Shown piece after piece: positions 6,636 to 14,667 of a stretch of 26,637 nucleotides of DNA. Within the stretch, counting starts at the first letter, position 1, and the number at the start of each line of letters is the position of its first letter. The translations under genes were made by a program, and so were the position numbers. Under the pieces are notes generated by a model that saw only the letters and a program-made list of their open reading frames with translations, ran no database searches and had not been told where the DNA came from. The stretch is from Verrucomicrobia bacterium UBA1629 (GTDB taxonomy: Bacteria; Verrucomicrobiota; Kiritimatiellia; RFP12; UBA1067), in assembly GCA_002321305.1 (NCBI GenBank), contig DCMF01000072.1:1-26637 (forward strand), read 5' to 3'.

Positions 6636-7823
6636 TTATCGCCTGCTCAGCTCCTCAAGCCTTGCCTTGATCATTTTCGCGACCTGACGCGCAAGGTTGC
6701 AGGGCACTGCGTTGCCGATCTGCTTGTACATCGAAGAACGTGAGCCCTTGAACTTGTACCCCATCGGAAACGTCTGTATGGCCGCCGCCTCTTCCACCGT
6801 CAGCCGGCGCAGCCGCCTTGGCGCCTCTTTGAACTCCGGCACGATCCTTTCTTCGGACAGCCCCTTATGGTAGTCTTCCACGAAACTTGCCGTACCGTTG
6901 TAAAGTTCCTCTTCGTCAATGAAAGGCGTTTTGTTGCCGCCCATTGACGCGGGCAGCGTCGAACAGTATCCGTCTACTCGTATAGGCCGCCCTGCGCCGT
7001 TGAACAGCATGCCCGCATAGGGAGACTTCCGCATGACCGGCCTTGTGCAGAACGTGATCCTGGCGTTGCAGACGTGGCTGTTGTTGCCCGTGCCCGGCCT
7101 GTCCAGCCGCGAAATGACCTCCTTTACGGTCGGGGCCTTGACGCGATATGGAGCCAGTCGCCCTTCAAGGTCAATTGGCCCGTTGCCGTCTTCGAGGAAT
7201 CCGATGAACAGAACCCTTTCCCTGTTTTGAGGGACGTTGTAGTCAGAGGCGTTTACGACAATGACCGAGGTGTTGTACCCCAAGCCCCGCATCCCGTCCA
7301 GAAGACGCTCGCGAATCGCGCTCCACTTTTCAAGGACGCCCAGCGCCTTGACGTTTTCCATCAGGAACGCCTTCGGACGCACAATCTCCAAGGCCTTCAG
7401 ATACCGCCAGACATTCTGGCTGCGCGGATCGTCCGGATCCATCTTGCCGGCCACCGAAAACCCCTGACAGGGCGGCCCCCCAATCAGCACGTCAACCTGA
7501 TCGTTGAATCGCCGGAGCTCACCCATGCGACCTTCGATGTCTCCGCATCTGACATGATCGCCGATGTTCGCCCTGTAGGTCTCGCAGGCATCCGCATCCA
7601 AGTCGTTCGCCCAAACGACATTAAATCCCTCCATGACAAAGCCCATGTCAAGACCGCCGGCGCCGGAAAAGAGAGAGACGACAGTCGGGCGCTCGTCTCC
7701 CTCTGCCCTTGCAAAAGGAACTGTCGGCGACAGCGTCTGCAGGAAATCCTGTTGCTTCACACGGGATCCCCTTCTGTCGAACGCCAAGCCGTCCACATTG
7801 CCGATCACGTCGGTCGTCACCAC
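6636..7823 (-). CDS. DNA (cytosine-5-)-methyltransferase of the type II R-M pair
   Basis: The 395-residue protein has the ordered C5-MTase motifs: LFSGAGGLDMGF (motif I, ~51-62), GGPPCQGFS with catalytic Cys119 (motif IV), MENVKAL (VI, ~155-161), QNRERVLFIGF (VIII, ~199-209), RRLTVEEAAAIQTFP (IX) and QIGNAVP (X, ~368-374). It should protect the site cut by the endonuclease encoded 15 nt downstream. The start is taken as GTG 7823, preceded by GAGAGGG; an adjacent GTG at 7820 is possible. It begins only 15 nt after the nadA stop with no visible promoter, so it is probably transcribed from the thrH promoter. Lower GC than nadA points to acquired DNA. Confidence 0.95.
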   Translation of the reverse strand: MVTTDVIGNVDGLAFDRRGSRVKQQDFLQTLSPTVPFARAEGDERPTVVSLFSGAGGLDMGFVMEGFNVVWANDLDADACETYRANIGDHVRCGDIEGRMGELRRFNDQVDVLIGGPPCQGFSVAGKMDPDDPRSQNVWRYLKALEIVRPKAFLMENVKALGVLEKWSAIRERLLDGMRGLGYNTSVIVVNASDYNVPQNRERVLFIGFLEDGNGPIDLEGRLAPYRVKAPTVKEVISRLDRPGTGNNSHVCNARITFCTRPVMRKSPYAGMLFNGAGRPIRVDGYCSTLPASMGGNKTPFIDEEELYNGTASFVEDYHKGLSEERIVPEFKEAPRRLRRLTVEEAAAIQTFPMGYKFKGSRSSMYKQIGNAVPCNLARQVAKMIKARLEELSRR

Positions 7824-7838
7824 CGTCTTCCCTCTCCC

Positions 7839-8738
7839 CTACCCGATCGCCAGCATCGCGTCGATCGCGCGCTTCGCCCGCGCGGCGATGTCGGGATCGA
7901 CCTCGACCGGCGTCTTCATCTCGCGCAGCGACTCGGCGAGGTTCTCGAGCGTCGTCTTCTTCATGTTCGGGCAGACCAGGTCTTCCGACACGGGCACGAA
8001 CGTCTTCTCCGGGTTCTCCTGCCGCAGGCGGTGGAGAAGCCCCACCTCCGTGCCGACAAGGATCGTGCGCGCCGCGCTCCCCCGCGCGTAGCGGCACATG
8101 CCGCCCGTCGAGAGCCGCTCGTCCGCCGCGTCGCGCACGTCGCGCGCGCATTCGGGATGCACGAGGACGGGCGCGCCGGGATGCGCCGCGCGCGCCGCCG
8201 CGACCGCCTTCGCCGTCAGCCGCGCGTGGGTCGGACAGTACCCCGGCCACAGCACGTACTTCCGACCTTCCTGCGTCGCGATGTGGTCGCCGAGGTGCGA
8301 GTCGGGCACGAACAGGATCTCGCGGCCCGGCGGGACTGTCGCCATCACCCTCTCGGCGTTGCCGCTCGTCACGCAGAGGTCGCATTCGGCCTTCACCTCT
8401 GCCGTCGAGTTCACGTAGCAGACGGCGACCGCGCTAGGATGCTGCGCCTTCAGCGCGCGCAGCTGCGCGCCCGTGATCATGTCGGCCATCGGGCAGCCCG
8501 CCGTCGGGTCGGGGATGAGGACCGTCTTCGCCGGGTTCAGGATCTTCGCCGTCTCGGCCATGAAGTAGACGCCGCAGAAGACGATCACGTCCGCCTCGAC
8601 GGTCGCCGCCCTGCGCGCGAGCTCCAGCGAGTCGCCCGTGAAGTCGGCGACGTCCTGCACCTCGCCGCGCGTGTAGTTGTGCGCGAGGATCACGGCCTTG
8701 CGCGCGGCCGCGAGCGCACGGATCTCATCCGAGAGCAT
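7839..8738 (-). CDS. nadA: Quinolinate synthase
   Basis: The 299-residue protein carries NadA hallmarks: VILAHNYTRGEVQDVADFTGDSL near the N-terminus, VFCGVYFMAETAKIL with the first cluster Cys, CVTSGNAERV and EDLVCPNMKKTTLENL with the other Cys positions of the 4Fe-4S cluster, and VPDSHLGDHIA. It condenses iminoaspartate with dihydroxyacetone phosphate to quinolinate for NAD synthesis. Its ATG lies 14 nt inside the end of thrH, so the two are translationally coupled. nadB and nadC are not in the window. A methyltransferase gene follows after 15 nt. Confidence 0.96.
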   Translation of the reverse strand: MLSDEIRALAAARKAVILAHNYTRGEVQDVADFTGDSLELARRAATVEADVIVFCGVYFMAETAKILNPAKTVLIPDPTAGCPMADMITGAQLRALKAQHPSAVAVCYVNSTAEVKAECDLCVTSGNAERVMATVPPGREILFVPDSHLGDHIATQEGRKYVLWPGYCPTHARLTAKAVAAARAAHPGAPVLVHPECARDVRDAADERLSTGGMCRYARGSAARTILVGTEVGLLHRLRQENPEKTFVPVSEDLVCPNMKKTTLENLAESLREMKTPVEVDPDIAARAKRAIDAMLAIG

Positions 8739-9327
8739 GGAAGATCGCCTCCAGGAATTCGTCGTAGGTCTCGAACGCCGGAATGTCGGGGTTCGCCCGC
8801 TTGATCGCGTCCGTCGAGCGGAAGAGGAAGCCCGCCTTCGACGCGCGGATCATCTCCAGGTCGTTGAAGCTGTCGCCCGCCGCGATCGTCTCGAAGCCGC
8901 AGCTCTGCAGGGCCCTGACGGTCGTGAGCTTCGTGTGCGGGCAGCGCAGCCGGTAGCCCGTCACGCGCCCGTCCGCGTCCGCGAAGAGCGAGTTGCAGAA
9001 GAGCGACGGCCAGTTGAGCTTCTTCATGAGCGGCCGCCCGAACTGCTCGAACGTGTCGGAGAGGATGAGCACCTGCGCCCGCGCGCGCAGGCGGTTCAGG
9101 AACTCGTGCGCGCCGATGAGCGGCTCGATGCGCTCGATGACCTTCACGATCTCCCGGAGGCCGAGGCCGTGCTTCGCCAGCAGGTCGAGCCGGTAGCGCA
9201 TGAGCTTGTCGTAGTCGGGCTCGTCCCGTGTCGTGCGCGTGAACTCCGGGATGCCGGTCTCCTTCGCGAACGCGATCCAGATTTCGGGCACGAGAACGCC
9301 CTCAAGGTCAAGGCAAACGATGTCCAT
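8725..9327 (-). CDS. thrH: ThrH-type phosphoserine phosphatase / homoserine phosphotransferase
   Basis: The 200-residue HAD-family protein starts MDIVCLDLEGVLVPEIWIAF, nearly identical to Pseudomonas ThrH at this end. It shows DLEGV (motif I, with D-x-E in place of D-x-D), ILSDTFEQF (motif II), and AAGDSFNDLEMI (motif III). ThrH can dephosphorylate phosphoserine and transfer the phosphate to homoserine. A strong extended -10 promoter lies about 40 nt upstream. The gene overlaps nadA by 14 nt and heads the long downstream gene series. Confidence 0.93.
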   Translation of the reverse strand: MDIVCLDLEGVLVPEIWIAFAKETGIPEFTRTTRDEPDYDKLMRYRLDLLAKHGLGLREIVKVIERIEPLIGAHEFLNRLRARAQVLILSDTFEQFGRPLMKKLNWPSLFCNSLFADADGRVTGYRLRCPHTKLTTVRALQSCGFETIAAGDSFNDLEMIRASKAGFLFRSTDAIKRANPDIPAFETYDEFLEAIFHALG

Positions 9328-9366
9328 AGCTGTCAGGATTTGCGGATTGTGTGAATTTCCTTTTCC

Positions 9367-9385
9367 GCGTATTATACCAAATCCG
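9367..9385 (-). promoter_or_regulatory. Extended -10 promoter of thrH
   Basis: The minus strand reads CGGATTTGGTATAATACGC, containing the extended -10 TGGTATAAT. No -35 match is seen at normal spacing. The same 19 nt occur upstream of ilvE (12278-12296). Confidence 0.8.
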
Positions 9386-9441
9386 CCCGCGTTCCGGTTT
9401 GCCCCTGCGCTCCGGCGGCGGCGCGCCCGGCGGCAACCGAC

Positions 9442-11163
9442 TCAGTCGACGGCGACGAGCCGCAGGTCCGCGTGCCGCTCGCCGTAGTCCGAGACGACCA
9501 GCGCAAAGCGCAGGTCGTGGGGCGCGGCGCTCTGTGCGCGGATCTCCTCCACGCGGTCGCCATGGCTCCACCAGACCGCACGGAAGCGCTCGGCCTCAGG
9601 CGTCCGTCGCGCGGACGTGCTGACAGTGGCGGCAAAATGCCGCCCGTCCGCGCCAAGCGGCCGCACGTCCTGGAAATACACGCCGCGCAGGCCGAAGACC
9701 GGCTCCGGATTGCCCTCGCCATACGGCTCCAGCCGCGTCAGCGCCTCGGCCAGCTCCAGCGTGATCTCCGCCGGCTCCAGCCAGAGGTCCGGCTCCCGCG
9801 TGCGCGGCGAAACGGAGATGCCCTCGCCGCGCATCCGTTCGCAGTACGCCGCGAGCAGCTCGCGGAAGCGGTCGACCTGGCCGCCCTTCACGGAGAAGCC
9901 GCCGGCCGCCGCGTGCCCGCCGTAGCGCTCCAGCACCTCGTCGCACGCGACGAAGGCGTCGCGGATGTTCAGCCCCTCCGGCGCGCGCGCGCTGCCGTGT
10001 CCGCCCGCGTAGACGCAGACGGGCACCGTCTCGCCGAGCCGCTCCATCACGCGCGCGGCGACGATGCCGGCGACGCCGGGGTGCCCGTCGGGCAGGTCGA
10101 TGACCTGCGCCGCCGCGCCGGGGACGACCTTCGCGAGCGCGTCGTCCGTCATCTTCTGCTCGATGGCCTTGCGCTCGGTGTTGTTGAGGTCGATGCGCCG
10201 CGCGTATTCGCGCACGCGCTCGCGGTTGGTCTCCAGCACGAGGTCGAGGGCGTCCATGCCGCTCGCGAGGCGGCCCGCCGCGTTGATGCGCGGGCCGAGC
10301 ATGAAGCCGAAGTCGCGCGCCGTCAGGCTGCCGCGCGCGTTGCGCGCGGCGCGGGAATGGAGCTCCAGCAGGCCCAGCGGCGCGCAGGTGCGGAAGTTCT
10401 TCAGCGCCTCGGCGACGAGGATGCGGTTCTGGCCGAGGACGGGCATGATGTCCGTCACCGTCGCGAGGCCCGCGAGGATCAGGAGCGGCCCGCAGACCTT
10501 CGGCCCGTCGTAGAGGCCGCGCCGCTTCGCCTCGGAGACGAGCCGGTTCGCGAGGAAGAACGCGACGCCCGCGCCGCAAAGCTCCTGCAGGTGCGGCGGC
10601 GCGGCGACTTTCGGATCGACGACGACTTCCGCCGCCGGCAGGATCATCTCGCCGGGCGTGCCGTCCGCCGCGCGCGCGTAGGCGGGCAGGTGGTGGTCGG
10701 TCACGACGACGGACACGCCCTTCGCCTTCAGGTCGGCGACCTGCTGCACGGAGTTGATGCCGTTGTCGACCGTGACGACGAGATCGACATGGGGGTTCTC
10801 CTTCAGGAGGCGCGCGACGGACACGTCGCTCATGCCGTAGCCCTCGGAGAGGCGCTCCGGCAGGAACGGCGCAATCCGCTTCGTCGCGTCGGGCGAGGGG
10901 TCGATCGCCGCGTTCAGCGCCGCCAGCGTCTGGACGAGAATCGCCGTCGCGCACACGCCGTCGCAGTCGTAGTCGCCGAAGACGACGACGTGCCGCCTCG
11001 CGACGAGCCCCGCGAGCAGGACGTCCGCCGCATCCGCGACGCCGGGCAGCTCCGCCGGATCGACGAGGTCGCGCAACGAGGGATTGAGAAACTTCTCCCA
11101 GTCCGCGTCATCGATTCCGCGGGCCCGGAGAAGTCTCTTCAGGACTTCGGGAAGGCTTTCCAC
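9442..11163 (-). CDS. recJ: Single-stranded-DNA-specific exonuclease RecJ
   Basis: The ~573-residue protein has the DHH phosphoesterase motifs: VVVFGDYDCDGVCATAIL (motif I), VVTVDNGI (II), VVVTDHHLPA (III), and GPRINAAGRL. The DHHA1 part has GSARAPEGLNIRDAF and RYGGHAAAGGFSV, followed by an OB-like C-terminal part with YGEGNPEPVF. RecJ degrades single strands 5' to 3' in recombination and mismatch repair. The start is GTG 11163 with AGGA upstream; a TTG three bases earlier is possible. It follows ilvE by about 50 nt across a nearly pure purine tract, so cotranscription with ilvE is likely. Confidence 0.95.
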   Translation of the reverse strand: MESLPEVLKRLLRARGIDDADWEKFLNPSLRDLVDPAELPGVADAADVLLAGLVARRHVVVFGDYDCDGVCATAILVQTLAALNAAIDPSPDATKRIAPFLPERLSEGYGMSDVSVARLLKENPHVDLVVTVDNGINSVQQVADLKAKGVSVVVTDHHLPAYARAADGTPGEMILPAAEVVVDPKVAAPPHLQELCGAGVAFFLANRLVSEAKRRGLYDGPKVCGPLLILAGLATVTDIMPVLGQNRILVAEALKNFRTCAPLGLLELHSRAARNARGSLTARDFGFMLGPRINAAGRLASGMDALDLVLETNRERVREYARRIDLNNTERKAIEQKMTDDALAKVVPGAAAQVIDLPDGHPGVAGIVAARVMERLGETVPVCVYAGGHGSARAPEGLNIRDAFVACDEVLERYGGHAAAGGFSVKGGQVDRFRELLAAYCERMRGEGISVSPRTREPDLWLEPAEITLELAEALTRLEPYGEGNPEPVFGLRGVYFQDVRPLGADGRHFAATVSTSARRTPEAERFRAVWWSHGDRVEEIRAQSAAPHDLRFALVVSDYGERHADLRLVAVD

Positions 11164-11217
11164 CAAGATTCCTGCTTTCCCCGTGTCTCTTCCTTCTTCC
11201 TTTTCCCCTCTTCCCTC

Positions 11218-12246
11218 TTACTTCACCTCGAAGCACCAGCCGTGCGTGTCCTCGACCGTGCCGTACTGGATGCCCTGGACGCGGTCGTAGAGCTTCTGGA
11301 GCGTCGGATCGACGACTTCGGGGTCGGAAATCTTGATGACCTTGTCGTTGCGCGTGATCTCCCAGACGGGCGTGATCACGACGGCCGTGCCGAGCGCGGC
11401 GACCGCCTTGAACTTCTTCAGCTCCGCGTAGGGCACAGGGCGGCACTCGACCTTGATGCCGAGATCCGCCGCGCACTGCTTGAGGGACATGTTCGTCACG
11501 GACGGCAGCACCGAGCAGCTGTCGGGTGTCACGTACACGCCGTCCTTCGTGATGCCCGCGAAGTTGGACGTCGCGAACTCCTCGATGTACCTGTGGGTCT
11601 TCGCGTCGAGGTAGAGCTCGACCGGCCAGCCCTCGCGCTTCGCCTTCTCGTGCGCGTAGATGCCGGCCGCGTAGTTGCCGCCGACCTTCACGTCGCCCAT
11701 GCCGTGCGGCGCGGCGCGGTCCCACTGGTCGAAGATCACCGCGCGCACCGGCTTCAGCCCGCCCTTGTAGTAGGCGCCGACCGGCATGACCATGATCATG
11801 AACGTGTACTCCTTCGCCGGCGCGACGCCGATCTGCGGGCCCGTGCCGATCAGGAGCGGCCGGATGTACATCGACCCGCCCGTCCCGTACGGCGGCACGT
11901 ACTCGGCGTTCTTCTTGACGATCGCCCGGCAGCAGTCGACGAACGTCTCGACCGGCACCGGCGGCATGCACGTGCGCTCCGCCGTGCGGTACATGCGCTT
12001 GGCGTTCTCGTCGGGACGGAAGATGACGACCTTGCCGTCCCTCTGGCGGAAGGCCTTGATGCCCTCGAAGCACTCCTGCCCGTAGTGGAGGCAGGCCGCG
12101 CCGATGTGCAGGCTGATCCACGGCTCCTTGACGAACGCCGGCTTGGACCACTTGCCGTTCTTCCAGGTCATGCGGAGGTGACAGTTGACGTTGGAGAACC
12201 CGAACCCGAGTCCTTCCCACTTGATGTCCTTCTTGGGTGCTTTCAT
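11218..12246 (-). CDS. ilvE: Branched-chain amino acid aminotransferase
   Basis: The 342-residue protein is a class IV PLP transaminase of the BCAT type: LHYGQECFEGIKAFR (~53-67), MYIRPLLIGTGPQIGV, GDVKVGGNYAAGIYAHEKA with the PLP lysine in KVGGNY, and IEEFATSNFAGI. It makes or breaks down leucine, isoleucine and valine with 2-oxoglutarate. ATG 12246 is preceded by AAGGACA. An extended -10 promoter lies about 36 nt upstream, overlapping the stop codon of the preceding gene. recJ follows. Confidence 0.95.
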   Translation of the reverse strand: MKAPKKDIKWEGLGFGFSNVNCHLRMTWKNGKWSKPAFVKEPWISLHIGAACLHYGQECFEGIKAFRQRDGKVVIFRPDENAKRMYRTAERTCMPPVPVETFVDCCRAIVKKNAEYVPPYGTGGSMYIRPLLIGTGPQIGVAPAKEYTFMIMVMPVGAYYKGGLKPVRAVIFDQWDRAAPHGMGDVKVGGNYAAGIYAHEKAKREGWPVELYLDAKTHRYIEEFATSNFAGITKDGVYVTPDSCSVLPSVTNMSLKQCAADLGIKVECRPVPYAELKKFKAVAALGTAVVITPVWEITRNDKVIKISDPEVVDPTLQKLYDRVQGIQYGTVEDTHGWCFEVK

Positions 12247-12277
12247 TGTCGCTGTGTTGTCCTTTCGGAAATTCGGT

Positions 12278-12296
12278 GCGTATTATACCAAATCCG
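12278..12296 (-). promoter_or_regulatory. Extended -10 promoter of ilvE, fused to upstream stop codon
   Basis: The minus strand reads CGGATTTGGTATAATACGC, identical over 19 nt to the thrH promoter. The TAA stop of the preceding 134-aa gene (12283-12285) is inside the TATAAT hexamer (12282-12287). Confidence 0.8.
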
Positions 12297-12687
12297 GCCG
12301 ACAAAAGGCGCACGTCGTCTCGTGCGTGCGCGCGAAATCCGAGAGCCGCGTCTCGATCGTCCGTGTCCGCTCGAATTCGGCGGCGGCGCGCAGAAACGCG
12401 GCGAAGCGCGTCTCCAGCGCCAAGCTCCACGCCCGTTCGGGATCCGCCGGCAGGCAGGCGCGCAGGTCTTTAAGCGTGCGGACAAGCCCCCGCGCCGCAA
12501 GCGCCCGCGCCATCTCCTGCGCAACGTCCGCCTGCGGCGGCACGCCCGCAGGATAGACGGCGTCCGCCAGCGGCGTCATCCTGAAGTGCCGGTAGGCCGG
12601 CGCGTCGCCGGGATGGTCCGCGAGCTGCACGAGGTCGAGGAAGCCCGAAAACGCCGTCAGGGTCGGGCCGTCTAACGGCTGCGTCAC
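12283..12687 (-). CDS. Hypothetical protein, 134 aa, coupled to the solute-binding protein
   Basis: GTG 12687 overlaps the TGA of the solute-binding protein gene (GTGA) with GGAGG just upstream, indicating coupled translation. The product starts (M)TQPLDGPTLTAFSGFLDLV, includes HPGDAPAYRHFRMTPL and a helical FAAFLRAAAEFERTRTIETR region, and ends CAFCRPDLV. There is no signal peptide or membrane segment, so it is probably cytoplasmic. I do not recognise the family. The close coupling is the only hint about its role. The stop codon doubles as part of the ilvE -10 box. Confidence 0.65.
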   Translation of the reverse strand: MTQPLDGPTLTAFSGFLDLVQLADHPGDAPAYRHFRMTPLADAVYPAGVPPQADVAQEMARALAARGLVRTLKDLRACLPADPERAWSLALETRFAAFLRAAAEFERTRTIETRLSDFARTHETTCAFCRPDLV

Positions 12688-14390
12688 GGCCTCCGCCCTT
12701 CCCCGAACCGAACGCGCAACGGCACGTCCGGCAGACACGTCCCGTCCGAGACGGCCTCGTCGAGCTCGCGCGCGCGGTCCTCGTCGTACCACCAGTACGG
12801 GAAAATTCCGTCCTCGTCGCCGTAGCGGCCGAGAACCGACGGCGGCATCCCGAACTTGTTCCAGTAGAGGAGGCGGCGCTCGTCCGTGTTCCACAGCAGG
12901 ACATACGGCACCTGGTCGGAGACGAGCCGGTCGATCCGCCGATAGGCCGCCGCACGTTCGGCGGCGGACATCATCCCCTTCTCGGCGGCGATGAGCGCGT
13001 CCACCTCCGGCACGTCCAGACCCGTCACGTTGTTGCCGCCCGCGCGCTTGCCCTCGGCCGAGTGCCACGTCGTCTCGGGGTTGCGGAAGACGCCCGCGCC
13101 CCACGCCGCCCACGTCATGTCGAAATTGAAGGCGTCCATGTCGCGCATCCACCCGGCGAAGTCCTTGCGGACGATCTCCATCCGGACGTTGCACGCGGCG
13201 AGCGCCTGCGTGAAGAGCGAGAGGAACTTGTCCTCGCCCGCCGAGCGCGAGAGGAACGTGAACGTGAAGCCCTCCGCATAGCCCGCCTCGGCCAGCAGCC
13301 GCTTCGCGCCTTCGACGTCGAACGTCCACTGCACGTTCGCGCACGGGTTCGCCGCGTCGTAGAGGTCCTCGTAGTAGCTCCTCTGGAGGAAGTACTCGCC
13401 GTTCATCATCGTGCGGTTCATCGTCTCGCGGTCGACGAGCTTCGCCATCGCCTGGCGCACCTCCAGCCGGTCGAACGGCGGACGCCGCTGGTTCATCGCG
13501 AAGCCCTGGAAGCCGATCGGCGCCCGGTTCTTCACGCGCCGCTTCAGGATCCAGTTGCGCGCGAACTTCGGCCCCTTCGTCTCCGCGTTCATGATGCGCG
13601 CGGAATAGACGGGGTAGACGTCGATGGCCCGCTTCTTGAGCGCCTCGAAGGCGTTCTCGTTGTCCGCATAGTAGCGCATCACGATGCGGTCGAAGTTGTA
13701 GAGCCCGCGCGCGGACGGGAAGTCGCGCCGCCACCACGCGCCCGTGCGCCGGAACTCGCTCTCGACCTGCTCCTCGACGCGCGCGAGGCGGTACGGGCCG
13801 CTCACGGGCAGGCCGACGAGCGACACCCTGTTGAAGTCGCGCCCCGCGAACGCGTGCTGCGGCAGGACCCAGAACATCCCGCAGTGCAGGAGGTCGCGCC
13901 AGTCGCGCGGACTCGTCCCCCTCTTGCGGAAGCGCACCGTCCGCGCGTCGAGGACCTCCGGGCTCTCGAAGACGCCGAGCATCGTCTTCCACGGGCCGGT
14001 CTCGCTCTTCGCGTCCATGACCGCGTCGAAGGTGCCCTTCACGTCCGCCGCCGTGACGGGCCGCCCGTCCGACCAGCGCGCACGGTCGTCGAGGACGAAC
14101 GTGAATTCCCGCCCGTCGTCCGACACCGCCCACCGCCGCGCGAGGGCGGGCACGAAGTCGAGCGTGTCCGAATCGACCGAGACCAGGTTCTCGTACATGA
14201 GGTCGAACGTCATCTTCGTGTACGCGTTGTTGTCGATGTAGGCGTTGTAGCTCTTCGGGCCCTGCCCGCCCGAAAAGCGGATCGTGCCGCCCTTCTGCGC
14301 GTAGGGGCTCGCCACCGGATCGGGCCGGTCGACCCAGTTCGTCGCGGGATACCACGTCACCGCCGCCAGGAGAAGAAGCGCGCTCAGCAT
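12684..14390 (-). CDS. Peptide/opine-type ABC transporter solute-binding protein (SBP_bac_5)
   Basis: The 568-residue product has a short hydrophobic N-terminus (MLSALLLLAAVTWYPATNW), probably a signal sequence. It is followed by family 5 solute-binding features: FDLMYENLV, FVPALARRWAVSDDGREFTFVLDDRARWSDGRPVTAADV split over about residues 78-117, VSGPYRL, a NQRRPPFDRLEVRQAMAKLVD-type segment, and LNRL-like ends such as DQVPYVLLWN. Such proteins bind oligopeptides or similar solutes for import. No permease or ATPase genes are in the window, so it is an orphan receptor here. ATG 14390 has GAGGAG upstream. It lies just after the terminator of the small basic protein gene, and no separate promoter is clear. 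Confidence 0.88.
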   Translation of the reverse strand: MLSALLLLAAVTWYPATNWVDRPDPVASPYAQKGGTIRFSGGQGPKSYNAYIDNNAYTKMTFDLMYENLVSVDSDTLDFVPALARRWAVSDDGREFTFVLDDRARWSDGRPVTAADVKGTFDAVMDAKSETGPWKTMLGVFESPEVLDARTVRFRKRGTSPRDWRDLLHCGMFWVLPQHAFAGRDFNRVSLVGLPVSGPYRLARVEEQVESEFRRTGAWWRRDFPSARGLYNFDRIVMRYYADNENAFEALKKRAIDVYPVYSARIMNAETKGPKFARNWILKRRVKNRAPIGFQGFAMNQRRPPFDRLEVRQAMAKLVDRETMNRTMMNGEYFLQRSYYEDLYDAANPCANVQWTFDVEGAKRLLAEAGYAEGFTFTFLSRSAGEDKFLSLFTQALAACNVRMEIVRKDFAGWMRDMDAFNFDMTWAAWGAGVFRNPETTWHSAEGKRAGGNNVTGLDVPEVDALIAAEKGMMSAAERAAAYRRIDRLVSDQVPYVLLWNTDERRLLYWNKFGMPPSVLGRYGDEDGIFPYWWYDEDRARELDEAVSDGTCLPDVPLRVRFGEGRRP

Positions 14391-14425
14391 CAGATGCTCC
14401 TCGCCGAAACCGATTCCGCATCGAC

Positions 14426-14456
14426 AAAAAAACGCCCGGACTCACATCCGAGCGTT
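14426..14456 (-). terminator. Rho-independent terminator of the small basic protein gene
   Basis: Minus strand: AACGCTCGGA, loop TGTGAG, TCCGGGCGTT, then a run of T residues. The 10-bp stem has one G-U pair. It begins about 22 nt after the stop codon and lies about 35 nt before the next gene start. Confidence 0.85.
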
Positions 14457-14478
14457 TCTCACGTCATGCGCGCGGCGC

Positions 14479-14634
14479 TTAGGCCTCAGGCTTGGTCTTC
14501 TTGAGACCAAGGCCGCGGCAGCCTTCCTTCCACTCCCCGCGCTTCTGGAGGAGGTTGACGCGCTCAAAGCGCTTCAGGACGTTGCGCTTCGACGTGATCT
14601 TGCCGGAACCCTTAAGAGATGCATGCTGGCTCAT
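14479..14634 (-). CDS. PVC-superphylum small basic protein (TIGR04137-like)
   Basis: A 51-residue, Lys/Arg-rich protein: MSQHASLKGSGKITSKRNVL, then KRFERVNLLQKRGEWKEG, ending LGLKKTKPEA. This matches the pattern I recall for the small basic protein family restricted to Verrucomicrobia, Planctomycetes, Chlamydiae and Lentisphaerae. Its function is not known; size and charge suggest nucleic acid or ribosome binding. It stands alone with a near-consensus promoter, an AAAGGAAG ribosome site and a strong terminator, so it is likely a highly expressed single-gene transcript. Confidence 0.88.
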   Translation of the reverse strand: MSQHASLKGSGKITSKRNVLKRFERVNLLQKRGEWKEGCRGLGLKKTKPEA

Positions 14635-14667
14635 TTTCTTTTCTTCCTTTCAAATCAATGGATGTGT

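Noticed and set aside
9472..12675. A plus-strand open frame of more than 1000 codons
   Set aside because: It is antisense to recJ and ilvE and made almost wholly of Arg, Ala, Val, Leu, Asp and Glu, as expected from GC-rich codons read backwards. No domain or ribosome site is visible.
12690..14445. A long minus-strand frame continuing upstream of the 134-aa protein
   Set aside because: It overlaps the solute-binding protein in another frame and has Arg/Gly-rich shadow composition; only the part after GTG 12687 is kept as a gene.
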